Assembly (NCBI RefSeq): GCF_006542685.1
Contig: NZ_AP019736.1
Location: 1,398,001-1,462,000 of the forward strand
Length of the DNA: 64,000 nucleotides
Origin: Alistipes dispar
Lineage (GTDB): Bacteria > Bacteroidota > Bacteroidia > Bacteroidales > Rikenellaceae
Direction of reading: 5' to 3'
In this document: one piece after another, positions 42,378 to 51,630 of the stretch
Position numbering within the stretch: position 1 is the stretch's first letter
Layout: every line of letters begins with the position of its first letter
Notes under the pieces: model-generated
Told to the model about the DNA's origin: nothing
Seen by the model: the letters and a program-made list of their open reading frames with translations, nothing else
The model's database searches: none
Program-made: the position numbers and the translations under genes

Positions 42378-44305
42378 GGTTCCTGTGTTTCTGAAAGGGG
42401 GCCGGAGCGGGCCGCAGCGAGCAGTCCGCGCATCTCCTCCTGCATCTTTCGGGTCTGCGCCGACTCGATTTTCGGCGTGTGGTCCGCGACCCTGCGGGCC
42501 GTGGCGAGGGCTTCGGCCTCCTGTCCGGAGGCCCGGTAGTGGAGGGCCAGCAGGTAGAGGGGATATATGCGGTCGGGAATGCGGAAGTGCGCCTGCAGGT
42601 AGGCTCTTTCGGCTTCGGAATGCTCCCCGAGCGCGTCGTGGTTCTTGCCCATGATGTTCCAGAACATGGGGTCGCTGCTGATCCGCGCCCCGGTCCGCAG
42701 GATGTCGTTGCTCCGGCGGTAGTCGCCGCTCCGGTGCAGGGCGTAGCCGTAGTCGTAGAGAAACCGGAAGTCGTGCGGCAGGCTGTCGAGAAGGCGTTCG
42801 CCGTCCTCGACGAGGTAGTCGTAGCGGCCCGAGCTCATCCAGATGCGGACGTCGCTCCATTGCCGGCGGGCCTCCGCGCGTGCGGCGGTGCGTCCATAGA
42901 CGCCCGGCCAGCAGGCGATGCCCGCCGCGAGCAGCAGCGGTGCGGCGATCCGTCGGAAGGGTCCGGAGCGGCGGGAGGGGACGGTCTCCGTCCGGGGGCC
43001 GGAACGCCGCCGTCCCCCGGGCGGAGACGCCGCTCCGGCGAGCAGGACGACGAAGAGCAGCCGCAGCGGCAGGACGCTCCACGGATAGGAGAACGAGGCG
43101 AACACCGCCGCCGCGAGCAGTCCGTAGCCGAACGGGTCGCCGCGGCGGATGCCGGCCGCCACGGCCGTTCCGGTCAGCAGGAGCAGGAGTGCGAAGCCGG
43201 CCGCGCCGGTCTCGGCGCCGAATTGCAGAAATTCGTTGAATCCGGCTTCGGGGCATCCGGCCACCTGTTTCTCTCCTTCGGGCCGGGACCGTTCGGCGAA
43301 GTAGCGGGCCTGCTCCTCGCCGAAGGCTCCGGCGAAATTCCCGAGGCCCGCGCCGCAGAGCGGGCGGCGGAGCAGGATGCGGGCGTCGATTTTCCAGATC
43401 AGCAGCCGTCCCTCGGCCGAAGGGCGTTTGAGGTGATAGGCTCCGGCGGTCGCACCTCCGAGCAGCAGCAGCGCGGAGCCTGCGGCGATTCCCGTGCGGA
43501 GGGGGTGTGCGGCGAAGAGGCGGCGGAGACGGCCCGCGGCATCGAGTTCCCCGAGGGCCAGCGCGCCGCATCCGACGGCGACGGCCGCCAGTGCGGCGCG
43601 GCTCATGGAGGCGGGCAGGACCACGGCCCCCAGCAGTGCGGCGCCCCAGCCCGCGAGGCAGGGCAGCAGGCCGCCCGTCAGGACGCAGGGACGGAGAAGG
43701 CTCCGCGGTCTCCGGAGAGTCTGCCGTCGCAGCAGCCGCCCCGCGAGGCGGTTGCTGCGGACGATGCAGGCGACGGCGCAGACGAGGACGGGGGCGATGA
43801 AGCCCGCATAGGGACCCGGGTTGAAGAGCGTGCCGGTGACTTTGAAAAGCCCGTGGTTCGAGTAGGTGAATCCGTAGATTTGGCGGATGCCGGTCCACGC
43901 CTCGTAGATGCCGAAGAGGCACAACAGCGTAAGCAGCACGGCGGCGGCATGCCGTTCGGCCGTGAAAAGGATGCGCAGCGAGGCGTAGAGCATCGCCGCC
44001 TGGAGCAGCTCGTCGTAACGCGCCGGGGCGGCGGGTCCGGGGAGGAGAAACCGGGAGGCCGTGACGCCGGCGAGCAGCAGCGCGGCGCAGCAGTCCGTGG
44101 CATTGGGGCGGATGCGCGGGGCACGGACGAGGAGAACGGCCCCGGCCAGCAGGAGCAGCAGGAGGGTGCCCTGCATCGACGCGAGGGCGTTCGCCCGCAG
44201 CTCCTGTGTCGGGACGTCGAGGGCTGGGACGAAAAGCCGCCAGCAGGCGGCGGTCCAGAGCAGGAGCACGGCCGCGCGGAGAAGGGGATGGTGTTTCCGC
44301 ATCAT
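42374..44305 (-). CDS. O-antigen ligase/polymerase-like membrane protein with C-terminal TPRs
   Basis: 643 residues with about ten to twelve hydrophobic segments (8-450). The WaaL/Wzy signature region LLIWKIDARILLRRPLCGAG (about 310-330) carries the conserved basic residues that precede a periplasmic loop in O-antigen ligases. Residues about 480-635 are soluble TPR-like helices (FLYDYGYALHRSGDYRRSNDIL). Such proteins polymerise or ligate surface glycans at the inner membrane. ATG overlaps the stop of RND permease gene 44302-47481 by 4 bases, and its own stop overlaps lepB. Polymerase versus ligase cannot be decided from sequence. Confidence 0.8.
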   Translation of the reverse strand: MMRKHHPLLRAAVLLLWTAACWRLFVPALDVPTQELRANALASMQGTLLLLLLAGAVLLVRAPRIRPNATDCCAALLLAGVTASRFLLPGPAAPARYDELLQAAMLYASLRILFTAERHAAAVLLTLLCLFGIYEAWTGIRQIYGFTYSNHGLFKVTGTLFNPGPYAGFIAPVLVCAVACIVRSNRLAGRLLRRQTLRRPRSLLRPCVLTGGLLPCLAGWGAALLGAVVLPASMSRAALAAVAVGCGALALGELDAAGRLRRLFAAHPLRTGIAAGSALLLLGGATAGAYHLKRPSAEGRLLIWKIDARILLRRPLCGAGLGNFAGAFGEEQARYFAERSRPEGEKQVAGCPEAGFNEFLQFGAETGAAGFALLLLLTGTAVAAGIRRGDPFGYGLLAAAVFASFSYPWSVLPLRLLFVVLLAGAASPPGGRRRSGPRTETVPSRRSGPFRRIAAPLLLAAGIACWPGVYGRTAARAEARRQWSDVRIWMSSGRYDYLVEDGERLLDSLPHDFRFLYDYGYALHRSGDYRRSNDILRTGARISSDPMFWNIMGKNHDALGEHSEAERAYLQAHFRIPDRIYPLYLLALHYRASGQEAEALATARRVADHTPKIESAQTRKMQEEMRGLLAAARSGPLSETQEP

Positions 44306-47300
44306 GGCTCGGGACGGGGTTTGCGGCGCATCGGAAGGAAGATCGGCAGATAGACCGCCAGCGCGATGAGCGAGAAGAGCGTGCCGCTGATGGCCGCCAC
44401 GGCGAATGCGAACCAGAAGACCTCCTCGGGACCGTCGTAAAGGAACGGCACGAGCCCCAGCACGGTCGAGAGGATGGTCAGCGCGATGGGGACGATCTTG
44501 TGGTTGTAGGCCTTCAGGTAGAGCGGGATGCCCCGCTTGCGCGACGTCGCGGCCCAGTTGTCCTCCTCGTTGATGAGGTAGATGCCCGCATTGACGACGA
44601 TGCCGCACAGCAGGACGAAGGCGGCGAATCCGCCCTGGTCGAAGACGAAGTCCGACCAGCCGAAGGTGAGGAAGACGCCGATGAACGACACCGGGATCAT
44701 CAGGATGATGACCAGCGGTTTGCGCAGCGACTCGAAGATGACGGCGCACATGGCGTAGATGATGGCGATGACCAGCAGGATCAGCCACACCTCCTGTTTC
44801 TTCTGACCGAAGCCGTAGCGGTAGGTGGGCGAGTCGGCGATGAACCCGATGGGCAGCGTCTCCTCGTTGAGCCGGTCCACCGTGCGCTCGATGAGCCGTC
44901 GGCCCAGCTCGTAGGAGCCGATGAAGTCGAATCCGACGGTGATCTGGTAGGATTGGTTGTAGCGGTAGATGGAGATGCCCGTGCGGCGTTTCTCGATGGT
45001 TCCGACGGAGGAGAGCTTCGTTTGCAGCGAGTCGATCCTCACCTGCGCGTTGGCGACGTGCCAGCGGTCGAAGCGGTCGCGGTCGGCCGATTCGAGCACG
45101 ACGCGCTGCATCTCGTCGCCGTTGTAGACCGACGGGAGCGGCGCGCGGTAGAGCATCGTGCCGAGCAGCGAGTAGTAGTCGGCGACGTTCAGCCCCGCGG
45201 CGGCGACGCGTTCGTCGTCGTAGCGGATGTTGAACTCGTTGTGCGGCAGGCTCCAGCCGTTGCCGGTCATGATTTCGGGCTGCGAGACGCGGCGGTTCTG
45301 CGACAGCGAATCCACCAGTGCGTCGGCGTAGTCCGACAACTGGTCGTAATTGTAGCCCCGGAGGCGTATCTGGTTCGAGCGGTAGTTGCTGATGACGTTG
45401 TTGTTGAAGTAGTTGTCGTCGATGCCCGAGATGCGCCACGTCGCCCCGCCGAAGCGGATGGCCGCCGCGGTGAGTTCCTGTTTGAGCATCGACGGGAAGG
45501 GGCCGTTCTCGTATTCGGGCTTGAAGGTGACGATGATTTGGGCGTTGTCGTAGCCGTAGATGTTCGTGCGGAACATCTGCACCTCGTCGAACCGGCTGAT
45601 GTAGTTCTCCATGTGGCGGACGACCTCGTCGAGCTGCTGCACGGTGCAGCCTTCGGCCATGCCGGCGTTGATGTAGAGTACCTTCTGCGCGGGCTGGCGG
45701 AAGTAGTTGTAGCGTCCGGTGGCCGTCCTGAAGAGGTTGAGCGACGAGCCGAGCACCTTGTCGAGGGTCTGGCGGTGTGCGGTGACGAATTCGCTGCCCA
45801 TGACGCCGTTGTACCACCGGGCCGGCCACGGGAGGGGTTTCCCGTCCTCCTCCTCGATCCTGTCGGGCAGCAGGAACGTCGGGAGGCCGAAGCCCCAGAG
45901 CAGGGCCGCGACGAAGATCCAGCGGCGGCGGCGTCCCCAGGCGATGAAGCGGCCGTAGAGGCGCGAGAAGCGGACCGTGAAACGCCGCCGGCGCACGGAC
46001 GAGACGGTCATGCTGCGTCCCAGCGGAAATTTTTCGAGCAGCGCCGGGACGAAGAGCAGCGCCACGAAGAGCGAGACGACGAGGTTGATGACGATGACCA
46101 GCGAGAAATCGACCAGATTGAGCCGCTGCTCCTCGGGCAGCAGCCAGACGATGCCCAGCGCCCCGATGGTGGTCAGCAGCGCTCCGAGGATCGAGACGAA
46201 GACGCGCCGGTCGCGGTAGTAGCTGTAATGGTCCACCATGATGATCGACGTGTCGATGATGATGCCCAGCGACACGGTGATGCCGGCCAGCGTGTAGATG
46301 TGGATGTCCAGGTGCAGGAGGTTGTAGAAGACCGCCGCCACGAGGATATTGACGGCCAGCGTCGTGGCGATGATGGCCAGGTAGCGCAGGTCGCGGCTCA
46401 CGGCGAAGACGAACGCGAGCAGGATGGCGACGCAGAGCAGCGTGCGCAGGTAGATCTTCTCCAGTTCGCCCGAGACGTATTCCGTGGCGTCGTAGGTGAG
46501 CGTGGCCGACAGCTCGGGCGGGAAACGCTCCTGGAGGCGCGCCATCTCCTCCTTGACCGCCGCGGCCACCCGGAGCATGTTCGTGTGCGCCTCGCAGGAG
46601 ATCGCCAGGGTGATCGTGTTCAGTCCGTTGATGCGGAAATAGCTCGTCGGCCGCTGCTCCTGCCAGCGGGCCGAGGCGAAGTCGCGCAGGTGGTAGATGC
46701 GGCCGTTGCGTTTGGCGACGGGAATCTCCCCGAAGTCGGTTGTGCCCCGGTTGCGGAGGCGGAGGACCACGGTGCGCTCCGTGCCGTCCTCCCCGGGCAG
46801 GGTCGTCAGCCCGACGATGTCGTTGCTGAAGTAGGCGCCGAAAGCCGAGGCGAGGTCGGCGGCGGTGATTCCCGCGGTCTCCGCCGCCTTGGGGTCGAAG
46901 CGGATGACCCATTCGTAGGGCGTGACGCCCGACAGGGAGACCTTCCCGACGCCTTCGATCTGGGAGAGGGGCGTCGAGACGTGCGCCGAGACGAACTCCT
47001 CGATGCGTTCGGACGGGAGGTCGGCCTTGACGGTATAGACGAGCGTCTCGGACTCCTGCCGATTCCCCGACGCCGCGAGCGAAATGTAGGGGTAGCTGAC
47101 CCCTTCGGGGAGCTTGGCGTAGAGGTTCCGGATCGTGGTGGCGACCTCGAAGCGGGCCGCCGTCATGTCGGTTCCCTTGGCGAAGGAGAGCCAGATGCTG
47201 CCGGAGCCCTTCGACGAGGTGGAGGAGATGCCCGTGTTTCCCGAGACGGTCGAGAGCGCCCCCTCGATGCGCGAGGTGACGTGCTGTTCGACGAGCCGCG

Positions 47301-47481
47301 CCGAGGCGTCGGGCCAGGAGAAGTAGATCCCGATGCCGCGCTGGGGAGTGGTCGGCGTGTACTGGATGCTGAGCATCGGCAGCATGGCCGCGCCGACGAC
47401 CGTCAGCGCCGCCATGATGAGCAGTACCGAGAAGGCGGGGATCCCGCGTCGCCGGGAGGGTATGGGCCGCGGGCGGTTCAT
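44302..47481 (-). CDS. RND efflux permease, second copy
   Basis: 1059 residues in the standard RND layout: TM1 near residues 13-32, large periplasmic loop, TM2-TM6, second loop, TM7-TM12. TM4 reads SLGIIIDTSIIMVDH with a single Asp at the proton-relay position, unlike the Asp-Asp pair of AcrB. The start at 47481 overlaps the stop of the first permease gene (47478-47480). It probably works with the adaptor and TolC-type protein encoded upstream, perhaps as a heteromer with the first permease in the manner of MdtBC. Substrate unknown. Confidence 0.93.
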   Translation of the reverse strand: MNRPRPIPSRRRGIPAFSVLLIMAALTVVGAAMLPMLSIQYTPTTPQRGIGIYFSWPDASARLVEQHVTSRIEGALSTVSGNTGISSTSSKGSGSIWLSFAKGTDMTAARFEVATTIRNLYAKLPEGVSYPYISLAASGNRQESETLVYTVKADLPSERIEEFVSAHVSTPLSQIEGVGKVSLSGVTPYEWVIRFDPKAAETAGITAADLASAFGAYFSNDIVGLTTLPGEDGTERTVVLRLRNRGTTDFGEIPVAKRNGRIYHLRDFASARWQEQRPTSYFRINGLNTITLAISCEAHTNMLRVAAAVKEEMARLQERFPPELSATLTYDATEYVSGELEKIYLRTLLCVAILLAFVFAVSRDLRYLAIIATTLAVNILVAAVFYNLLHLDIHIYTLAGITVSLGIIIDTSIIMVDHYSYYRDRRVFVSILGALLTTIGALGIVWLLPEEQRLNLVDFSLVIVINLVVSLFVALLFVPALLEKFPLGRSMTVSSVRRRRFTVRFSRLYGRFIAWGRRRRWIFVAALLWGFGLPTFLLPDRIEEEDGKPLPWPARWYNGVMGSEFVTAHRQTLDKVLGSSLNLFRTATGRYNYFRQPAQKVLYINAGMAEGCTVQQLDEVVRHMENYISRFDEVQMFRTNIYGYDNAQIIVTFKPEYENGPFPSMLKQELTAAAIRFGGATWRISGIDDNYFNNNVISNYRSNQIRLRGYNYDQLSDYADALVDSLSQNRRVSQPEIMTGNGWSLPHNEFNIRYDDERVAAAGLNVADYYSLLGTMLYRAPLPSVYNGDEMQRVVLESADRDRFDRWHVANAQVRIDSLQTKLSSVGTIEKRRTGISIYRYNQSYQITVGFDFIGSYELGRRLIERTVDRLNEETLPIGFIADSPTYRYGFGQKKQEVWLILLVIAIIYAMCAVIFESLRKPLVIILMIPVSFIGVFLTFGWSDFVFDQGGFAAFVLLCGIVVNAGIYLINEEDNWAATSRKRGIPLYLKAYNHKIVPIALTILSTVLGLVPFLYDGPEEVFWFAFAVAAISGTLFSLIALAVYLPIFLPMRRKPRPEP

Positions 47482-50400
47482 CGGCGCGGCTTGTGGATTT
47501 CGTAGTAGGCCAGCGGGATGAACAGGACGCTGACCAGCGTGCCGACGGTCATGCCGCTGATGATGACCAGCGACATGGGGAATTGCAGGTCGGAGCCCAT
47601 GTCGCCGCGGGCCAGGAACGGGGCGACGGCCAGAATCGTCGTCAGCGAGGTCATGACGATCGCCTTCAGGCGCCGCCGTCCGGCCTCCAGAATGGCCCGT
47701 TTGAGCGGGCGGCCGTTGCGGCGCAGGGTGTTGATCGTGTCGATCTTGAGGATCGAGTCGTTGATGACGATGCCGCAGACGACGATCAGGCCGATCATCG
47801 ACATCAGGTTGAGCGACTCGCCGAAGAGCCGGAGCACGAGGATCGCCCCGAACAGGTCGATGACGATTTCCGACAGGATGATCCACGGCTGGACCAGCGA
47901 TTCGAACTGCGCCGCCAGGATGAAGAAGAGCAGCAGCAGCGCGACGGCCAGCACGCCGACGAGCTGCCCGACCATGCCGCGGTTGGAGAAGTAGCTGCCG
48001 CTGAAGCTCACCTCGAAGCCGTCGTCCCCGGCGACGCACCGCCGGATCGCGGAGATGACCTGCGGCACTTCCCCGGCGCGGGGCGACAGGTCGAGCGGGT
48101 AGTAGTTGCCTTCGGCTCCGGCCACGATGTGCTTCAGGTCGCGCGTCATGGTCTGGCGCATCAGCGCGCCGACCGGGATTTCGGCCTCGGCGGTGCGGAT
48201 GAAGGTGCTTTCCAGCAGCTCGTCGAGGCTCCGGAGGTTGTTGCCGACGACCACGGGCAGCGATTCGTCGCCGCTCGAGATCGTGAAGAGCGTATTCTCG
48301 TTCAGGGCGTTGCGCAGCGTGGCGATCAGGTCGCCGTAGGTCACTCCGTAGAGGGCCATTCGTTCGGGCTGCGCCACGTAGAGGATGTCCTCCTGCATGG
48401 CTGCCTGCGGGACCTCCAGTTCGGGCAGCGCCTCGCGGATGCGGTCGAGGAGCCGTTGCAGCCGTTCGGGGTCGGCGTTCTGCCCCGTCGTGGAGCGCAG
48501 GCGCGCCGTGAGCACGGCCTCCCGTTCGGCGAAGATCAGGTCGAAGACGTTGCCCGAGACGCCGAACGAGCAGAGGGCCTCCGGGGCATTGGCCGCGAGG
48601 TAGCTGCGGATCTCCCGCTGCACGGGTTCCACGTCGGCCGCGTCGCGGCATTTCAGATAGACGGTGGCTTCGGCCACGCCGTTCTCCTCGGTGTGCGAGA
48701 GGATGAACTGCTGCACGCCGGCCATGACCGTGGACTGCTCGATCCGTTCGCCGAGACGGTCTATGAGCCGCTGCGTGCGGCGGCCGTTCTCTTCGGCCGA
48801 GATGCGGTCGTTCCAGTCGATATGCACCAGCATGTCGCTGTACGTCATGCGGGGCAGCCGCTCCTTTTCGACCGTCAGGAAGAGGAGGACCAGTCCGACG
48901 ATCGAGACGGCGTAGATGCCCCACATCAGCGCGCGGCGGCGGAAGAACCACTTGAGCGCGGTCTCGTACCAGGCCGTCACGGGGTCGAACGAGAAGCGTT
49001 CGAGCCACGGCGAGGGGCGGAACGCCTCCTGGCGGCGGTACCACCAGCGGTAGTAAACCGGCAGCAGCGTGATCGACACGCCGTAGGCCACGAAGAGCGT
49101 GATCGTGACGGCCATCGCCTGGTCGTAGAACAGCGCTCCGGCCATTCCGTTGATGAAGATGAGCGGGATGAAGACCGCGCAGGTCGTGAGCACCGACGAG
49201 AGCATGGGGGCCACCACCTCGTTCGTGCCGCGCGTGACGGCGTCGGCGAGCCGTTCGCCGCGCAGCCAGCGCGCCGTCATGTTGTCGATGACGATGATCG
49301 AGTTGTCCACCATCATGCCGATGCCGAGCACCAGTCCCGAGAGCGAGATGATGTTGATCGAGATGCCGAGCACGTAGAAGACCAGCACCGAGACGATCAG
49401 CGTGACGGGAATCGTCAGGATCACCAGCAGCGGGGACTTCATGTCGCGCATGAAGAAGAGGATGATGAGGCAGGCGAGCAGCGCGCCGGCGACGATGTTG
49501 CTCACCAGGTTCGAGATCGAGTAGTCGAGCAGTTCGGTCTGGTCGCGCGTGACGGTGAACTCCACGTCGGGGTAGTCGTGGCGGAACTGGCCGAGGAGCT
49601 TGTCCAGTTCGCTCTTGAGTTGCGACATGCGGGCGTCGGACTGTTTCACGACGGCCAGCGTGATCGCGTCGCGTCCGTCGGAGAGGACCGTGCCCTGCCG
49701 TTTGCGGGGGTGTTCGATCACCTGCGCCAGGTCCCTGACACGGAAGAGCCGTCCGTTGATCTTCAGGAAGATCCGTTCGATGTCCTCCCGGTCGGCCAGC
49801 ACCGGGCTGAACTTCACGCTGTACTGGTACTCGCCGTCGCGGATCGTGAGGCTGCCCAGCGTGACGTCGGCCCGCTTGAGGGCGCTTTCGACCGCCGCGA
49901 TCGTGATGCCTGCCTGCCGCAGCTTCGTCTCGTCCGGGATGATGAGGATTTCGGACGCCACGCTGCCGCTCATGTCCACCATCGCCACCTCGGGCAGTTG
50001 TTCGATGCGCTTGGTGATGACCTGCGAGGCGAAGCGGCTCAGGGCCGCGAACCGCTCCGACACGGGGTGCAGCTCGTCCTGCGCGGGGGCGGGGCGTTCG
50101 TCCCGGACGGTGAGGTTGATGTAGAAGGCCGGGATGTCGGTGGCGCTGGCCTTGATGACCTTCGGGCGCTCCAGGTCGCGGGGCAGCGAGGAGATCGAAC
50201 GGTCGATCTTCTCGTTCACTTCGATGAACAGGTAGTCGATGTCCGCCCCCTGCTCGAAGGTGAGGCGGATGACGGCGCTGCCTTCGCGGGCGTCGCTGCG
50301 GATGTCCGTGAGCTGCGAGAGCTGGATGAGCTGCCGGCTGAGGGGTATGACGACCGTCTCGTTCAGTTGGCGCGCCGGGACGCCCTGCGCCGGAATCTGG

Positions 50401-50534
50401 ACGGTGATGTAGGGCGCGTCTATGTCGGGCACGAGCGACACGGGCAGCAGGCGGCTGCTCACGACGCCCAGGATGACCAGGACGACGGCGATCATCGTCA
50501 CGGCGACGGGCCGGTCGAGAAGTCTGCGTAGCAT
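47478..50534 (-). CDS. RND efflux permease, first copy
   Basis: 1018 residues starting MLRRLLDRPVAVTMIAVVLV, the classic RND N-terminus, with VSLVPDIDAPYITVQ after TM1. TM4 reads GLVLGIGMMVDNSIIVIDN, again a single Asp. It lies 12 bases downstream of the adaptor gene and 4 bases overlap it to the next permease. The pump exports small compounds or lipophilic substrates across both membranes with the adaptor and TolC-like channel. Distinct from its neighbour at sequence level, so this is a tandem pair rather than a frameshifted single gene. Confidence 0.95.
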   Translation of the reverse strand: MLRRLLDRPVAVTMIAVVLVILGVVSSRLLPVSLVPDIDAPYITVQIPAQGVPARQLNETVVIPLSRQLIQLSQLTDIRSDAREGSAVIRLTFEQGADIDYLFIEVNEKIDRSISSLPRDLERPKVIKASATDIPAFYINLTVRDERPAPAQDELHPVSERFAALSRFASQVITKRIEQLPEVAMVDMSGSVASEILIIPDETKLRQAGITIAAVESALKRADVTLGSLTIRDGEYQYSVKFSPVLADREDIERIFLKINGRLFRVRDLAQVIEHPRKRQGTVLSDGRDAITLAVVKQSDARMSQLKSELDKLLGQFRHDYPDVEFTVTRDQTELLDYSISNLVSNIVAGALLACLIILFFMRDMKSPLLVILTIPVTLIVSVLVFYVLGISINIISLSGLVLGIGMMVDNSIIVIDNMTARWLRGERLADAVTRGTNEVVAPMLSSVLTTCAVFIPLIFINGMAGALFYDQAMAVTITLFVAYGVSITLLPVYYRWWYRRQEAFRPSPWLERFSFDPVTAWYETALKWFFRRRALMWGIYAVSIVGLVLLFLTVEKERLPRMTYSDMLVHIDWNDRISAEENGRRTQRLIDRLGERIEQSTVMAGVQQFILSHTEENGVAEATVYLKCRDAADVEPVQREIRSYLAANAPEALCSFGVSGNVFDLIFAEREAVLTARLRSTTGQNADPERLQRLLDRIREALPELEVPQAAMQEDILYVAQPERMALYGVTYGDLIATLRNALNENTLFTISSGDESLPVVVGNNLRSLDELLESTFIRTAEAEIPVGALMRQTMTRDLKHIVAGAEGNYYPLDLSPRAGEVPQVISAIRRCVAGDDGFEVSFSGSYFSNRGMVGQLVGVLAVALLLLFFILAAQFESLVQPWIILSEIVIDLFGAILVLRLFGESLNLMSMIGLIVVCGIVINDSILKIDTINTLRRNGRPLKRAILEAGRRRLKAIVMTSLTTILAVAPFLARGDMGSDLQFPMSLVIISGMTVGTLVSVLFIPLAYYEIHKPRR

Positions 50535-50546
50535 GGCCGGGGCGGT

Positions 50547-51626
50547 TTAGCGGGTTGCGTCGATCGTGACCTCCGACCCGTCGGCCAGGTTCAGGTTGCC
50601 CGAGACGATGACGATGTCGCCCGGCGAGAGATCGGCGCCGCGCTCCGTGTTCGCCTCGACGGCGTACTCCCTGCTGTTGGCCAGCGACGTGTGGACGTAG
50701 GTCCACAGCGCCTTGCCGTCGCGGAAGCGGAAGAGCACCTCCTCGTTGTCGCGGATGACCACGGCGCTCTTGGGCACGACCAGCCGGTCGGCCACCTGCT
50801 GCCGGACGGCCACGCGGACGTTCATGCCGTCCACGAGCGAGCCGTCGTTGGACACTTCGGCGTCGATCTGCACCTGCCCGTGCGCGTCGATCGAGGGATT
50901 GACGGCGACGATGCGGCCCCTGACCTCCCTGTGCAGGTCGGCGAAGGGGCTGACGGCGATCTCCTGCCCCGGACGGAGCAGCCCGACCTCCGATTCGAGC
51001 ACCGTGAAGCGGACGTTGAGCCGGGTGTCGTCGAGCAGCGTGCAGAATTCGCCCGCCGACTTTTCATAGACCTGCTGGGCCACGTCGGCGACCTTTCCGG
51101 AGAAGGGGGCGCGCAGCGTGCACTGCTCCAGGCTGCGCCGGGCGCCGGCGACCGAGGCTTCGGCGTCGGCGTATCCCGAGCGGATGCGGGCCAGCCGGAC
51201 GACCTCGGCCGGCGGCGAGAGCGTGTCGCCCAGCGCGTAGCCCTGGCCCACCAGCACGTCGTAGAACTCCATCCGCGCCTTCTCCAGCGAAAGCTGCGCC
51301 TTGCGCAGTTGAAGAGCGTATTCGCCCGTGTCGAGCCGGGCGATCGGTTCGCCGGCCCGGACGCCCGAACCGTTCTTCGCCCGGATTTCGGCGATGGTCC
51401 CCGCCACGGGGAACGACAGCGTGCTGCGGCGTGCGGCCAGCAGCCGTCCGTTGCTTATCAGCTCGCGCGTGAAACTCCGCAGCCGCAGCGTGTCCACCTC
51501 GACGGCGTTGTATTCGATCCGGTGGCGGATGCGGTCGTCGCCGTCGTCCGTCTTTTCGCTTTTCGGTCCGCCGCAGCCCGGCAGCAGGGCGGCGCAGAGG
51601 AGTGCTGGAAGGAGGTATCGGTCCAT
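50547..51626 (-). CDS. RND periplasmic adaptor (membrane-fusion) lipoprotein
   Basis: 359 residues with a lipoprotein signal (LLPGC, Cys18). Order of domains: beta-barrel strand, lipoyl half (GTIAEIRAKNGSGVRAGEPIARLD), helical hairpin, second lipoyl half (CTLRAPFSGKVADV), barrel and membrane-proximal domain. It bridges the RND permeases and the outer-membrane channel. Four bases separate it from the TolC-family gene and 12 from the first permease, so all are co-transcribed. Confidence 0.95.
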   Translation of the reverse strand: MDRYLLPALLCAALLPGCGGPKSEKTDDGDDRIRHRIEYNAVEVDTLRLRSFTRELISNGRLLAARRSTLSFPVAGTIAEIRAKNGSGVRAGEPIARLDTGEYALQLRKAQLSLEKARMEFYDVLVGQGYALGDTLSPPAEVVRLARIRSGYADAEASVAGARRSLEQCTLRAPFSGKVADVAQQVYEKSAGEFCTLLDDTRLNVRFTVLESEVGLLRPGQEIAVSPFADLHREVRGRIVAVNPSIDAHGQVQIDAEVSNDGSLVDGMNVRVAVRQQVADRLVVPKSAVVIRDNEEVLFRFRDGKALWTYVHTSLANSREYAVEANTERGADLSPGDIVIVSGNLNLADGSEVTIDATR

Positions 51627-51630
51627 AGGG

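Noticed and set aside
44302..50706. A single 2134-codon minus-strand frame covering both RND permeases, seeming to be a giant fused protein
   Set aside because: Only the part up to 47481 encodes RND sequence in this frame. The other permease is in a different frame with its own start, and the junction is a normal 4-base start/stop overlap.
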